From Gammaproteobacteria bacterium (GTDB lineage: Bacteria; Pseudomonadota; Gammaproteobacteria; DSM-16500), in NCBI GenBank assembly GCA_021324305.1, contig JAJPJI010000034.1, forward strand, positions 1 to 64,000: a stretch of DNA of 64,000 nt, in the 5' to 3' direction. Position numbers and translations under genes: made by a program. Positions 42,412 to 51,778 of the stretch are shown here, piece by piece (the first letter of the stretch is position 1; each line of letters starts with the position of its first letter). The notes beneath the pieces are model-generated. The model ran no database searches and was not told the DNA's origin. It was given only the letters and a program-made list of their open reading frames with translations.

Positions 42412-44130
42412 TTATCTCTTCAGAATTTTCATTAACTCTTTCAGTGGCCGGGTATTTACCACATCTGCTTTTTCCAGCCATCCGCGTCTGGCTTGATAGA
42501 TTCCAAATTGCATGTATGCGAATTGAGAGGGGCTATGAGCATCTGTTGAGATCGCCAGCCGGGCACCGATGTCTTTCGCCAGTTTGCAATAAATATCGTT
42601 GAGGTCGAGTCTGTCGGGCTGGGCATTGAGCTCGAGAATACAGCCGCGTTCCTTGGCTGCGTGAATAATACGTTCGATGTCAATCGCATACGGTTGGCGT
42701 TTGTTGATTAAACGTCCCGTAGGATGAGACAGGATGTTAAAGCAGGGATTGTCCATGGCGCGAATTATTCGCTCAGTCTGTTTTTTGAGCGGCAAATTAA
42801 ACAGGTTATGAATCGAGCAAACAGTCAGATCCAATTCTTTTAAAATGCTGTCTGGCATATCCAGTGAGCCATCTTCCAGAATATCGACATCGATGGATTT
42901 CAGGATCACTAGTTTTTTCAGTTTTGAATTCAATTTATCGATGGCTTTGATTTGAGTTAGCAGCCCTTTCTTATCCAGTCCATGCGCTACACTCAAATGT
43001 TCGGAGTGATCGGTAATGGCGAGATACTCATGGCCAAATTCTTCCGCTGCTTTTGCCATTGCCTCAAGGCTTGCAGTGCCATTGGTTGCGGTCGTGTGAC
43101 AATGCAAATCGCCGCGAATATCGTTGAGAGTAATGAGTTTGGGTAACTGTTTTTTTCTGGCGGCAGCAATTTCACCCCGGTCTTCACGCAGCTCGGGTTC
43201 AATATAGGAGAGACCAATCTGCTTGTAGATTTCCTCTTCAGTCCGTCCGCCAAGTTCTTTTTCGCCTTTGAAGATTCCATATTCATTGATTTTTAAATTT
43301 TTTTGCACAGCGATTTTTCGAATTGCTATATTGTGTTCTTTCGAGCCAGTGAAATATAAAAGAGCGGCGCCAAAGCTGCCGGGTGACACAACGCGCAGAT
43401 CAACCTGAATACCGGAACGTAAATGTACGGCTGCGCGAGTTGAGCCTTCGGAGATGATGTCAGCGATTTCTCCATATTTGACAAAATGTTCTATGACAGT
43501 TTTGTTTTCTTTGGCAGAGACCAGAATATCCAGGTCCCCAACCGTCTCCTTGCGGCGGCGAAAACTGCCCGCGCATTCAATTTCTTTTACTGCCTGGTTA
43601 TTTTTTAAATAACGGGTTAAAGATTCAACAACAGGAATGATTTCAGCGAGCTTTATACGCTGGCCGTATTCAGTTAAATGCTCTATTCCCTGAAGTATTT
43701 TCTGTTCAGTTTTTTCACCGAAACCATGCAAGCGTCTCAGGCGGCCTTTCCCGATTGCAGATCTAAGATCATTGATGCTTTTTATACCCAGTTTTTTATA
43801 AATGACCTGAATACGTTTGGGCCCCAACCCTTCAATTTTCATTAAATCATTAAGTATGGCTGGTGTGCGTGCTTCAATTTGAGTTAGCAGAGGAAGTTCA
43901 CCTGTTTGAGCAAGTGTGGTGATTTTTTCTGATAAATCTTGTCCAATTCCAGGTAAGTCACATAGATTTTCACCTTGAGCAACCAGATCTGAAACATCTT
44001 TTGAGAGATTTCCGATAATGCGGGCAGCATTTCGGTATGCGCGTATGCGAAATGGATTTGCTCCTTCAATTTCGAGCAAATTCGCCAGCCTGTTGAGTTT
44101 ATCTGCAATTTCCGAATTATGTATAGTCAT
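42412..44130 (-). CDS. polX: DNA polymerase/3'-5' exonuclease PolX (family X polymerase with PHP domain)
   Basis: This 572-residue bacterial-type PolX has an N-terminal 8-kDa HhH-containing region (NLCDLPGIGQDLSEKI, KIEGLGPKRIQVIYKKLG, RLHGFGEKTEQKI). A polymerase X palm follows, with the metal-binding GDLDILVSA Asp pair near residue 200. The C-terminal PHP phosphoesterase domain has DLHCHTTATNG, ITDHSEH and SIDVDILEDG, and ends with AISTDAHSP. PolX acts in gap filling and base-excision repair. It is common in Bacillus and Thermus-like bacteria and patchy in gammaproteobacteria. Confidence 0.95.
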   Translation of the reverse strand: MTIHNSEIADKLNRLANLLEIEGANPFRIRAYRNAARIIGNLSKDVSDLVAQGENLCDLPGIGQDLSEKITTLAQTGELPLLTQIEARTPAILNDLMKIEGLGPKRIQVIYKKLGIKSINDLRSAIGKGRLRRLHGFGEKTEQKILQGIEHLTEYGQRIKLAEIIPVVESLTRYLKNNQAVKEIECAGSFRRRKETVGDLDILVSAKENKTVIEHFVKYGEIADIISEGSTRAAVHLRSGIQVDLRVVSPGSFGAALLYFTGSKEHNIAIRKIAVQKNLKINEYGIFKGEKELGGRTEEEIYKQIGLSYIEPELREDRGEIAAARKKQLPKLITLNDIRGDLHCHTTATNGTASLEAMAKAAEEFGHEYLAITDHSEHLSVAHGLDKKGLLTQIKAIDKLNSKLKKLVILKSIDVDILEDGSLDMPDSILKELDLTVCSIHNLFNLPLKKQTERIIRAMDNPCFNILSHPTGRLINKRQPYAIDIERIIHAAKERGCILELNAQPDRLDLNDIYCKLAKDIGARLAISTDAHSPSQFAYMQFGIYQARRGWLEKADVVNTRPLKELMKILKR

Positions 44131-44205
44131 GCGGACATCTTTAAGGTTCGGATATATCTTGATTATAACCCAATGTCACAACTGTCGGCATAACTCAAGT
44201 CAGTG

Positions 44206-44517
44206 TTACATATTTTCCAATTTCCATACTTGATATGCAGGTTCCTCATAGGGGTGGGATTTTTTTAACGCGATGATAACATCATGAATATAACGGTCAT
44301 CACAAACCATTTCCACTTTGTATTCACTGATACGTTCGAGTTTGTCTTGTTCGCCAATAAATGCATTGCTGCCTGTGAGCGGCATAAATTGACCTTCACC
44401 TAATGTCTGCCATGCACAGCAGCTGTAGTTGCCAATTTTTCCAGCACCTTTTGCGAACATGCTGTTTTTAACTTCTTCAGCGTGTGTGGAGGGAACGTAG
44501 AAACAAATTTTAAACAT
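44206..44517 (-). CDS. NIF3/YqfO-like small domain protein
   Basis: This 103-residue single-domain protein has the segments KICFYVPSTHAEEVK, GAGKIGNYSCCAWQT, GEGQFMPLTGSNAFIG and IHDVIIALKKSHPYEEPAYQVW. They match the stand-alone CutA1-like insert domain of NIF3/YqfO-type proteins, where the HPYEEPAY motif is conserved. Function of the stand-alone form is unknown. It precedes polX on the same strand by 75 nt, so the pair could form a transcript. Confidence 0.75.
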   Translation of the reverse strand: MFKICFYVPSTHAEEVKNSMFAKGAGKIGNYSCCAWQTLGEGQFMPLTGSNAFIGEQDKLERISEYKVEMVCDDRYIHDVIIALKKSHPYEEPAYQVWKLENM

Positions 44518-44705
44518 AAATTATTTATCCTGAATATTGCTTTACTTTCATAAAATCGAAGTTTACATTATCTAGATCATTTCAAAAATCGCTCATTCAA
44601 ATTTTTGCATTTCTTGATTACCTCGCCATCGTTAAGGGCTTTTGACGTTTGGGTTTTTCATGTGGATTACCGAAACGATGATATTATTTATTTAAGGAGA
44701 TTGTT

Positions 44706-46400
44706 ATGGAATTTAATCAGAGAAGATTAGTTATGTCAGGAGTGTTATTGCTAGGTCTGCCTATTGCTCTGGGGCAGGCTGCAAATGCTGCAAAACCGGT
44801 AGATCTTAGACACCAAAATGTTTCAGTACTGCAATCATTGGTTTCCACTCCGGATGCAGCCAAGGGTGCAATAGCAATTAAAGAAATCAGCCGCAATGTC
44901 GATTTTAAAAATACTTTGCACGTGCGCATACAAGAAACCTTTGCTGGTTACAGCGTATGGGGTGCTGATGCGATTGTGCATATTCCTAATGGTGCAAATA
45001 CCGGAAAAACATTATCAGCCGTTGCTGGTGCCGCAAAACAGAATGGCACGATGAATGGCACAATTTATCAGGATCTGAACGCTGATTTGGCAAGTGCGCC
45101 GGCTGTTGTTTTTACGCAAGCGCAGGCACAGAGTGCACTTCAACACGGCATTGACACCTATCAACAAAAAGTTGGTGGTAAAACGGCTGTTTCAGAACAG
45201 CAAAGCACGCTGATGGTTTTTGTTGACAAAGACAAAAAAGCACATTGGGCTTATAAAGTCAGTTTTCGTGCTGAGCCAGCCAGGATTAATGAAAAGCCAG
45301 CTAAACCAGTTTACATAATGGATGCGGCTACATTTACCGTTTATGCAAGCTGGGATGATATCAAGACACTGGAAAATGTCGCAGCTGACGGCGGCGGTTT
45401 TGGCGGCAACAAGAAGATGGGTAAAATGGTCTATGACGGGCTGGAAGGTAATCTTGCCAAGTTGAGCATGACGCGTGATGATGTTTCTGCTACCTGTTTC
45501 CTGCAAAACTCTGATGTGACAGTCAAGGATTTTACTTCGCATAAAGTGATGTCATTCCCGTGCGCAACCGCGGACAGCAATCATAACAATGTTTATTTTG
45601 ATGCTGACTTTGATGCTGTTAACGACGGCTATTCACCAGGAAACGATGCCTTGTTCGGCGGTCAGGTGATCAAGCACATGTATAACGACTGGTATGGTAT
45701 TCCAGTTCTGACCAATCCGGATGGCACTCCAATGATGCTCAATATGATTGTTCATGAACGTAACTATGACAATGCATACTGGGATGGCAAGCAGATGACA
45801 TTTGGTGACGGCTATAGCATGTTCTATCCTCTCACCTCGCTTGGCGTCGCTGCGCATGAAATCAGCCACGGATTTACTGAACAGCATTCTGGCCTTGCAT
45901 ACTATGGTATGTCTGGCGGTATGAATGAAGCATTCTCTGATATGGCTGCTCAGGCTGCTGAAGTTTATGCTTACGGCTCCGGCAAAAACAGCTGGCAGAT
46001 TGGCCCGGAAATTTTCAAGGCAGAAGGCAAGGCATTGCGCTACATGGACAAACCAAGCAAGGACTGTAATGGCAAAACGCCAGGAAGCTGGTGCTCGATT
46101 GACGATGCATCTCAATATACCGATTGGCTTGATGTTCATTTTAGCAGCGGTGTTTACAATCACTTCTTCTATATATTGGGCACAACTGATGGCTGGGATG
46201 CCAAGAAAGCATTTGATGTTATGGTTCATGCCAATAGCAATTACTGGACTTCTAACTCTACGTTCAATGAAGGTGCTTGCGGTGTGATCAGCGCAGCAAG
46301 TGATCTTGGCTTTGATGTGAAGGCTGTGATGGCTGCATTTGATGCTGTTAAAGTAGATTACAGCTCCTGCATGCTGCCAGTTATACCTGCGAAGAGCTAA
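44706..46400 (+). CDS. Secreted M4-family zinc metalloprotease (thermolysin/ProA-like), copy 1
   Basis: The 564-residue preproenzyme has a signal peptide (residues 1-28, ending ANAAK). An FTP/PepSY-type propeptide runs to about residue 225, and the mature enzyme begins near GGGFGGNKKMG. The zinc motif HEISH is at residues 384-388 with the second zinc ligand in NEAFSD. The catalytic His is in HFSSGVYNHFFY. M4 proteases of this type (Legionella ProA/Msp) are exported by type II secretion and degrade host proteins. AAGGAG precedes the ATG. The adjacent gene is a close paralogue. Confidence 0.93.
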   Translation: MEFNQRRLVMSGVLLLGLPIALGQAANAAKPVDLRHQNVSVLQSLVSTPDAAKGAIAIKEISRNVDFKNTLHVRIQETFAGYSVWGADAIVHIPNGANTGKTLSAVAGAAKQNGTMNGTIYQDLNADLASAPAVVFTQAQAQSALQHGIDTYQQKVGGKTAVSEQQSTLMVFVDKDKKAHWAYKVSFRAEPARINEKPAKPVYIMDAATFTVYASWDDIKTLENVAADGGGFGGNKKMGKMVYDGLEGNLAKLSMTRDDVSATCFLQNSDVTVKDFTSHKVMSFPCATADSNHNNVYFDADFDAVNDGYSPGNDALFGGQVIKHMYNDWYGIPVLTNPDGTPMMLNMIVHERNYDNAYWDGKQMTFGDGYSMFYPLTSLGVAAHEISHGFTEQHSGLAYYGMSGGMNEAFSDMAAQAAEVYAYGSGKNSWQIGPEIFKAEGKALRYMDKPSKDCNGKTPGSWCSIDDASQYTDWLDVHFSSGVYNHFFYILGTTDGWDAKKAFDVMVHANSNYWTSNSTFNEGACGVISAASDLGFDVKAVMAAFDAVKVDYSSCMLPVIPAKS

Positions 46401-46439
46401 AAAGTTTGTTGGTAATGTAAGACAGTAATTCAATATACG

Positions 46440-46488
46440 ATTGCCTCATTCTGGATGTCCATGTGCTTGCAGGATGAGGCAAATTTTC
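46440..46488 (+). terminator. Rho-independent-type terminator after the first M4 protease
   Basis: TTGCCTCATTCTG (46441-46453) pairs with CAGGATGAGGCAA (46470-46482), with one mismatch, and is followed by ATTTTCC. It lies 40 nt after the stop. The rest of the gap to the second copy (46489-46718) is AT-rich and presumably holds that gene's promoter; I see no other gene in it. Confidence 0.6.
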
Positions 46489-46718
46489 CTGATTATCATT
46501 GAGTTTATTTTTGGGTAAATATTCCCTGAACAGATTTGTTCAGGATTTCGCTGCTCATTTTTAACATTTATATATTTTCATAAAAATTCGTTCACATAAT
46601 TTGTCCTGTTTTGATGAATTTTGTGTACACTCATAGATGGGAATGGGCTGTAGAAAAATTCGAAATGTAATTATTCCCGAAAATGGATTTTTATTTAGTT
46701 TCTGACAAGGAGTCGCGT

Positions 46719-48356
46719 ATGAAGAAATCAATTTTAAAATTTGCAATTCTGCCAGTTTCCCTATTGGCGATGATGCCGGTGTATTCTGCAACACCAGTCG
46801 ATCTGATGAGTCAGCCTGTGTCTGCGCTCTCTTCATTTATGTCGCCAAATTCAAATGTAAGTATGAATGAAATCAATCGCTCAATCGATTTTAGGCACAC
46901 CCTGCATGTTCGTGTGCAGGAAATGTATCAAGGCTATCGTGTTTGGGGTGCGGATGCAGTCATTCATATTCCAAATGGAGAAAAAACCGGGAAGTCATTT
47001 GCTGGTATTGTTTCCGCAGCGAATAGCAGCAATAGTTTCATGAATGGAACCATTTATCAGGATTTGAATGCCGATCTTGCAAATACACCTGCCTTTGTTT
47101 TTGGTCAAGCGCAGGCACAAAAAGCTGTCAACAGTGCAATCGATGCTTATCAGCATAAAATGGGCGGCAAACCTGAAATTAAAAATCAGCAAAGCGAACT
47201 GATTGTCTATGTTGATGAAAACAACAAGGCGCATTGGGCTTACAAGATCAACTTTTATGCCGAGCCAGTAAAAACTGGTGCCATGCCCATGAAGCCGGTT
47301 TATATTATGGATGCTGTGACATTACACATATACACAGAATGGAATGATATCAAGACAGAAGACGGCGGCGGTTTTGGCGGCAATGAAAAAATGGGCAAAC
47401 TTGTATATGACGGCATGGATGGTCATTTGGCCAAGCTGGTTATAACCCGCCAGCCGACAAAAAACACCTGCTTGTTGCAAAATGCGGACGTGACCGTAAA
47501 AAGTGAAAAAACAAGCAAGGTGATCAGCTTCAAGTGTAATGCAACCGACCCTAATCATAATAATGTCTATTGGGATGGGGAAGCTGATGCAGTCAACGGT
47601 GGGTATTCGCCAGGTAACGATGCCTTGTTTGGCGGTCAGGTGATCAAGCATATGTATAAGGACTGGTATGGCGTGCCTGTTCTAGTCAATTCAGATGGAT
47701 CACCCATGATGCTCAATATGGTTGTGCATTCAGATATGGATAATGCCTATTGGGATGGTTCGAAGATGGTGTTTGGTGATGGAATAGATATGTTTTATCC
47801 GCTGACATCGCTCGGTGTGGCAGCTCATGAGGTCAGCCATGGATTCACTGAGCAGCACTCTAATCTCAACTACAGCGGCCAATCTGGCGGCATGAATGAA
47901 TCTTATTCGGATATGGCTGCCCAGGCAGCTGAAGTTTATGCGTATGGTCCAGGCAAAAACAGCTGGCAGATAGGTCCGGAAATTTTTAAAGCACCCAATG
48001 AGGCGTTACGCTACATGGATAAACCAAGCAAAGACTGCAATGGCAAAAAGCCCGGGAACTGGTGTTCAATTGATGATGCAACCCAGTATACCAGCAGTCT
48101 GGATGTGCATTTCAGCAGTGGTGTTTATAACCGCTTCTTTTATACGCTGGGCACTACCAGTGGATGGGATGCCAAAAAGGCATTTGATGTCATGGTTCAT
48201 GCCAACAGCCATTATTGGACATCGAACACTAACTTCAAGACCGGTGCATGTGGTGTCATCCTGGCAGCCAAGGATCTTGGTTTTGATCTGGCGGCTGTGA
48301 AGGCAGCATTTGATGTTGTCAAAGTTGATTATAGAAATTGCAAGTCTGTTGGCTAA
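46719..48356 (+). CDS. Secreted M4-family zinc metalloprotease, copy 2
   Basis: This 545-residue paralogue of the preceding gene has a signal peptide (MKKSILKFAILPVSLLAM, cleavage near VYSAT), a propeptide, and a mature enzyme starting near GGGFGGNEKMG. HEVSH is at residues 370-374, NESYSD and HFSSGVYNRFFY follow. I chose ATG at 46719 because AAGGAG lies 6 nt before it and the signal peptide starts there; the in-frame ATG at 46683 would add twelve polar residues before it. It has its own terminator, so the two copies are separate transcription units and can be regulated differently. Confidence 0.93.
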   Translation: MKKSILKFAILPVSLLAMMPVYSATPVDLMSQPVSALSSFMSPNSNVSMNEINRSIDFRHTLHVRVQEMYQGYRVWGADAVIHIPNGEKTGKSFAGIVSAANSSNSFMNGTIYQDLNADLANTPAFVFGQAQAQKAVNSAIDAYQHKMGGKPEIKNQQSELIVYVDENNKAHWAYKINFYAEPVKTGAMPMKPVYIMDAVTLHIYTEWNDIKTEDGGGFGGNEKMGKLVYDGMDGHLAKLVITRQPTKNTCLLQNADVTVKSEKTSKVISFKCNATDPNHNNVYWDGEADAVNGGYSPGNDALFGGQVIKHMYKDWYGVPVLVNSDGSPMMLNMVVHSDMDNAYWDGSKMVFGDGIDMFYPLTSLGVAAHEVSHGFTEQHSNLNYSGQSGGMNESYSDMAAQAAEVYAYGPGKNSWQIGPEIFKAPNEALRYMDKPSKDCNGKKPGNWCSIDDATQYTSSLDVHFSSGVYNRFFYTLGTTSGWDAKKAFDVMVHANSHYWTSNTNFKTGACGVILAAKDLGFDLAAVKAAFDVVKVDYRNCKSVG

Positions 48357-48376
48357 GGTAATAATTGCTAATTTAT

Positions 48377-48404
48377 AGCCCAGCTTTCATGCTGGGCTTT
48401 TTTT
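48377..48404 (+). terminator. Strong rho-independent terminator after the second M4 protease
   Basis: AGCCCAGC-TTTCAT-GCTGGGCT forms a perfect 8-bp stem followed by TTTTTTT, 20 nt after the stop codon. Confidence 0.92.
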
Positions 48405-48447
48405 CGACCGATGTTTGCTCATCTGCCAGGGCAGTGATGGTATTTGA

Positions 48448-48475
48448 TTGATATTCGTGTGAAATCCCATAGAAT
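48448..48475 (+). promoter_or_regulatory. Promoter of tRNA-Gly
   Basis: TTGATA (48448-48453) and TAGAAT (48470-48475) are 16 nt apart. They end 14 nt before the first base of the tRNA, so a transcription start near 48482 gives a short leader. Confidence 0.65.
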
Positions 48476-48489
48476 ACTCGTTCAAACCT

Positions 48490-48560
48490 GCGGGTGTAGT
48501 TCAATGGTAGAACGGGAGCTTCCCAAGCTCTTAACGTGGGTTCGATTCCCATCACCCGCT
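48490..48560 (+). tRNA. glyU: tRNA-Gly (anticodon CCC)
   Basis: A full cloverleaf can be folded. The acceptor stem is GCGGGTG/CACCCGC, the D arm has TTCAATGG, and the anticodon stem-loop is GGAGC-TTCCCAA-GCTCT with anticodon CCC. The T arm GTGGG-TTCGATT-CCCAT follows. The 3' CCA is not encoded. The sequence is close to E. coli glyU, which also has the CCC anticodon. Confidence 0.95.
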
Positions 48561-48605
48561 TTACATTTCGTCGTGTTATCCCCTTTTGCTTAAAAGGAGA
48601 GAATA

Positions 48606-49445
48606 ATGAAACGGAAATTCAGGTGGTGGCTCATTCATGCTTGTATTCTTGGGCCATGTTTTTTTATGCATGCGGCTTATGCAGATGTGAATGAGAGCGG
48701 CATCAAGACAAGCTGGGGATATAAGGGCAATAATGGGCCAGAGAGATGGGGGCAGCTGGCGCCGGCTTTTATTCAATGCGCGAAAGGAAAAGCTCAGTCA
48801 CCGATCAGTATTGTTAAAAAAGTAAATAAAATTCCGGGCAGCCTTGTCATTAATTATCAGTCGTCACCCGTGAGTATAAAATATGACGGTAACACAAGCT
48901 TGATGATTGGAAGTACACAAACCATCATTAATGATGGTCACAGTATGCAAATAAATTTTTCTCATGGCCAGGCGAACGAAAATATCAAGCTGAATGGCGT
49001 AGAGTACCGTCTGGTTCAGTTTCATTTGCATTCACCGAGTGAAAATGAGCTGCGCGGCCAGAATTTTCCTCTGGAAATCCATTTTGTTCATCAGGGTAGT
49101 GATGGAAAAGTTGCAGTGATAGGTGTATTTGTGAAAGGCGGTGCCGCTAATCCGGTTCTGGAAAATATGATAAAGCAATTCCCGAATGATAAAGGTCTGG
49201 AGCATCCTGTGCAAGGCAGCATCAATCCTGCGGATTTGCTGCCTGTGAAGCGTGATTATTATAGTTTCATGGGTTCGTTGACCACCCCGCCTTGTACTGA
49301 AGGGCTGCAGTGGATTGTGATGTCTGATACCATCACGGCATCACCATCACAAATTTTATTGTTCAGAAAAGCAATGGGTGGTTCCAATGCACGGCCGGTG
49401 CAGCCGTTAAACAAGCGCGTTATTAACTATAGTGCAATAAACTAG
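48606..49445 (+). CDS. Periplasmic alpha-class carbonic anhydrase
   Basis: The 279-residue protein has a signal peptide (residues 1-27, ending AAYAD) and an alpha-carbonic anhydrase domain. Zinc ligands are in QFHLHSPSEN (two His) and LEIHFVHQ (third His). The conserved SLTTPPCTEGLQWIV and the N-terminal WGYKGNNGPERWGQL are present. It hydrates CO2 to bicarbonate in the periplasm. AAAAGGAG precedes the ATG. It begins an apparent + strand run with asmA-like and xthA, though the roles differ. Confidence 0.93.
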   Translation: MKRKFRWWLIHACILGPCFFMHAAYADVNESGIKTSWGYKGNNGPERWGQLAPAFIQCAKGKAQSPISIVKKVNKIPGSLVINYQSSPVSIKYDGNTSLMIGSTQTIINDGHSMQINFSHGQANENIKLNGVEYRLVQFHLHSPSENELRGQNFPLEIHFVHQGSDGKVAVIGVFVKGGAANPVLENMIKQFPNDKGLEHPVQGSINPADLLPVKRDYYSFMGSLTTPPCTEGLQWIVMSDTITASPSQILLFRKAMGGSNARPVQPLNKRVINYSAIN

Positions 49446-49455
49446 AGTTCTCTTT

Positions 49456-50586
49456 ATGAAAACATTAAAAATCATATTTTATATTTTGTGTCTGATCATT
49501 TTGATTGCGGTGCTTGCGTTTGGCAGTCTGGCCATTTTTGTTGATCCAAACAAACTCAAACCCATGCTGGTTGAAGAAGTAAGAAAGCAGACAGGGTATA
49601 AATTGGTAATCGATGGGAAACTGTCATGGTCATTTTATCCGCGAGTGGCTGTCAAAATAGATCGCATGACATTGACGCCGCCAAATCAGACTGTGCCATT
49701 CATCGATGCACAGGATGTCAGGATTGGTGCTGATGTGGCACAATTGATTCATTCAAATGAAAAATTGCAAGGCAATGTTTCTATCTCTAATGTCAAATTA
49801 ACCAATATTCATGCCGAAAATGTAAGCGCTGATTTGCACTGGCAGAATAATGCTCTGATTATTGAACCAATAAAAGCATCATTCTATGGCGGCACACTTG
49901 TGGGCACGGCAACCGGCAGTAATTTTTCGGCTGTCCAGCACTGGAAGTGGAATATCCAGGCGAATGGCATACAGATAAAGCCGTTGCTGGATGACGCCAA
50001 TGACGGAAACAGCAAAATAAAAATTGCGGGCGTCGGTCAGATGAATATGCAGGCTGAGTCAAGCGGAAAAACCCGCGAACAGGTTTTGAATTCGCTGAAT
50101 GGAACATTGACATTCAGTATTCGCGATGGTGTTGTCGAAGGCATTGATCTCAATTATCTGTTTCAGAGTGCTGATGCTCTGATTAACAAGCAGCCCATGC
50201 CGTCGCCAACCAATATCAATGAAACGGTGTTCCAGAGTTTGCAAGGTACCGCGGCCATCAAAAATGGCGTAGCTGAGACAAATGACATGCTGCTGACATC
50301 CTCCGCATTTACAACCAAGGCTCAGGGCAGTGTGGAATTGCTTTCCCAGAGTATCAATCTCCGGTTGCAGCTGAATCCGCAACAGAAGGCGAAAACGCAA
50401 TGGGAAATACCCGTTCTGATCACAGGAAGGCTTAACCATCCGGATATCCGCCTGGATACCGAGGAAATACAGAAGTTTCTTGCGGCTCAGGAAATTGAAA
50501 AGCTCAAGGCTAAAGCAGTTGAGCAAATTCAAAAGCGAATTCCAGGCAAGGCCGGAGAATTTTTGCAGAATTTGCTGGGTAACTAA
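49456..50586 (+). CDS. AsmA family protein
   Basis: The 376-residue protein has an N-terminal membrane anchor (about residues 6-27) followed by the AsmA signature FVDPNKLKPMLVEEVRKQTGYKL. The C-terminal AsmA_2-type half has SLNGTLTFSIRDGVVEGIDLNYL. AsmA-like proteins form periplasmic bridge-like beta structures involved in phospholipid transport and outer-membrane homeostasis. It is shorter than E. coli AsmA (617 residues), lacking much of the central repeat. It lies 10 nt after the carbonic anhydrase and 2 nt before xthA, so an operon is likely. Confidence 0.85.
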   Translation: MKTLKIIFYILCLIILIAVLAFGSLAIFVDPNKLKPMLVEEVRKQTGYKLVIDGKLSWSFYPRVAVKIDRMTLTPPNQTVPFIDAQDVRIGADVAQLIHSNEKLQGNVSISNVKLTNIHAENVSADLHWQNNALIIEPIKASFYGGTLVGTATGSNFSAVQHWKWNIQANGIQIKPLLDDANDGNSKIKIAGVGQMNMQAESSGKTREQVLNSLNGTLTFSIRDGVVEGIDLNYLFQSADALINKQPMPSPTNINETVFQSLQGTAAIKNGVAETNDMLLTSSAFTTKAQGSVELLSQSINLRLQLNPQQKAKTQWEIPVLITGRLNHPDIRLDTEEIQKFLAAQEIEKLKAKAVEQIQKRIPGKAGEFLQNLLGN

Positions 50587-50588
50587 AT

Positions 50589-51365
50589 ATGTTGCGAGTT
50601 ATCACGCTTAATCTCAATGGCATACGGTCGGCAGCGCGCAAGGGTTTTTTTGAATGGCTGCGTACCCAGAATGCGGATGTTGTCTGTATTCAGGAATTAA
50701 AAGCCCAGGAAGGCGACCTGAATCATCCGGCGTTTTGCCCGGAGGGATATCAGGGTTTTTTTCATTATGCGGAAAAAAAAGGCTATAGCGGTGTAGGTAT
50801 CTATACCCGTCATTTGCCGGATGATGTGGTAACGGGGTTGGGCTGGGAATCGGCTGACCAGGAAGGGCGCTATGTGGCAGTCAAGCTGGGCAAGCTCTGG
50901 ATTGCATCAATCTATCTGCCCTCTGGAACGTCTGGCGAACACCGCCAGACAATCAAATATGATTTTCTTGATCGATATGCCCGCTATCTTCAAAACTTGC
51001 CCAGTCGGGATTGTGACTATATTATCTGCGGCGACTGGAATATTGCTCATAAAAACATAGACTTGAAGAATTGGCGCGGCAACCAGAAAAACTCGGGTTT
51101 TTTACCCGAGGAGCGTGCCTGGATGGATAAGTTATTTGGTGAGATGGGGTTTGTGGATGCGTTCCGGGAGGTCAGCAAGGAAGCCGATCAATATACCTGG
51201 TGGTCGAATCGTGGCCAGGCCTGGGCGAAGAATGTCGGGTGGAGAATCGATTACCAGGTTATCACTCCGGGGTTAAAGCCTACAATAAAATCAGCCAGTA
51301 TCTACAAAGACCAGCGCTTTTCAGACCATGCCCCTTTGACACTTGATTATGATATTATTCTTTAA
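50589..51365 (+). CDS. xthA: Exodeoxyribonuclease III (XthA/ExoA-type)
   Basis: This 258-residue Mg-dependent exonuclease/endonuclease/phosphatase fold protein has LNLNGIRSAARKG, CIQELKAQ (metal Glu), ICGDWNIAH (Asp-x-Asn) and FSDHAPLTLDY (catalytic Asp-His). It acts as an AP endonuclease and 3'-5' exonuclease in base-excision repair. Length fits the ExoIII family. It starts 2 nt after the asmA-like stop. Confidence 0.93.
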   Translation: MLRVITLNLNGIRSAARKGFFEWLRTQNADVVCIQELKAQEGDLNHPAFCPEGYQGFFHYAEKKGYSGVGIYTRHLPDDVVTGLGWESADQEGRYVAVKLGKLWIASIYLPSGTSGEHRQTIKYDFLDRYARYLQNLPSRDCDYIICGDWNIAHKNIDLKNWRGNQKNSGFLPEERAWMDKLFGEMGFVDAFREVSKEADQYTWWSNRGQAWAKNVGWRIDYQVITPGLKPTIKSASIYKDQRFSDHAPLTLDYDIIL

Positions 51366-51448
51366 ATTTCATATAATTTCATTAAATTAAGGGTTTCTTA
51401 AGGCGCTTGGCATAGACTAAAGATAAGAGCCCAATACAGGCAAATACA

Positions 51449-51778
51449 ATGCAAGACCGAGATACTGCAATTCAATATATCATTGCGCAAGGACCTGATG
51501 GACTCAGGAAAGTGCTCGATGATTTATTGGAGGCATCACAAAAAGACACAAACTTTGCTGCGGAGCCGCATTACATTGAGTATCAGCTTGGCAGCCAGCG
51601 ATCACTCATCAAAGTAGACATGAGCGAGAAACCGTATCTCTTTTGGTATTGTGATTTGATGGGCAGGGCAGCTACCAAGGCTGTAAAAGATACCATTGCT
51701 GATTTCTTGTGGGAAAAATGCGGTGAAAAAGAACGTGCATGGCAGGAGATAATTTCAAGGGAGCAGATCCATGGCTAA
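51449..51778 (+). CDS. Unknown 109-residue protein, first of a gene pair
   Basis: I do not recognise this protein. It is soluble, of mixed composition, with a helical C-terminal half (TKAVKDTIADFLWEKCGEKERAWQEI). A beta-like centre (YIEYQLGSQRSLIKVDM) precedes it. No signal peptide or membrane span is seen. Its stop overlaps the next gene by 8 nt, so both are translated together. Cytosolic, function unknown. Confidence 0.65.
   Translation: MQDRDTAIQYIIAQGPDGLRKVLDDLLEASQKDTNFAAEPHYIEYQLGSQRSLIKVDMSEKPYLFWYCDLMGRAATKAVKDTIADFLWEKCGEKERAWQEIISREQIHG

Noticed and set aside
45633-46433. 266-codon open frame antisense to the first M4 protease
   Set aside because: Shadow of a clear M4 coding frame; the same kind of frame occurs antisense to copy 2.
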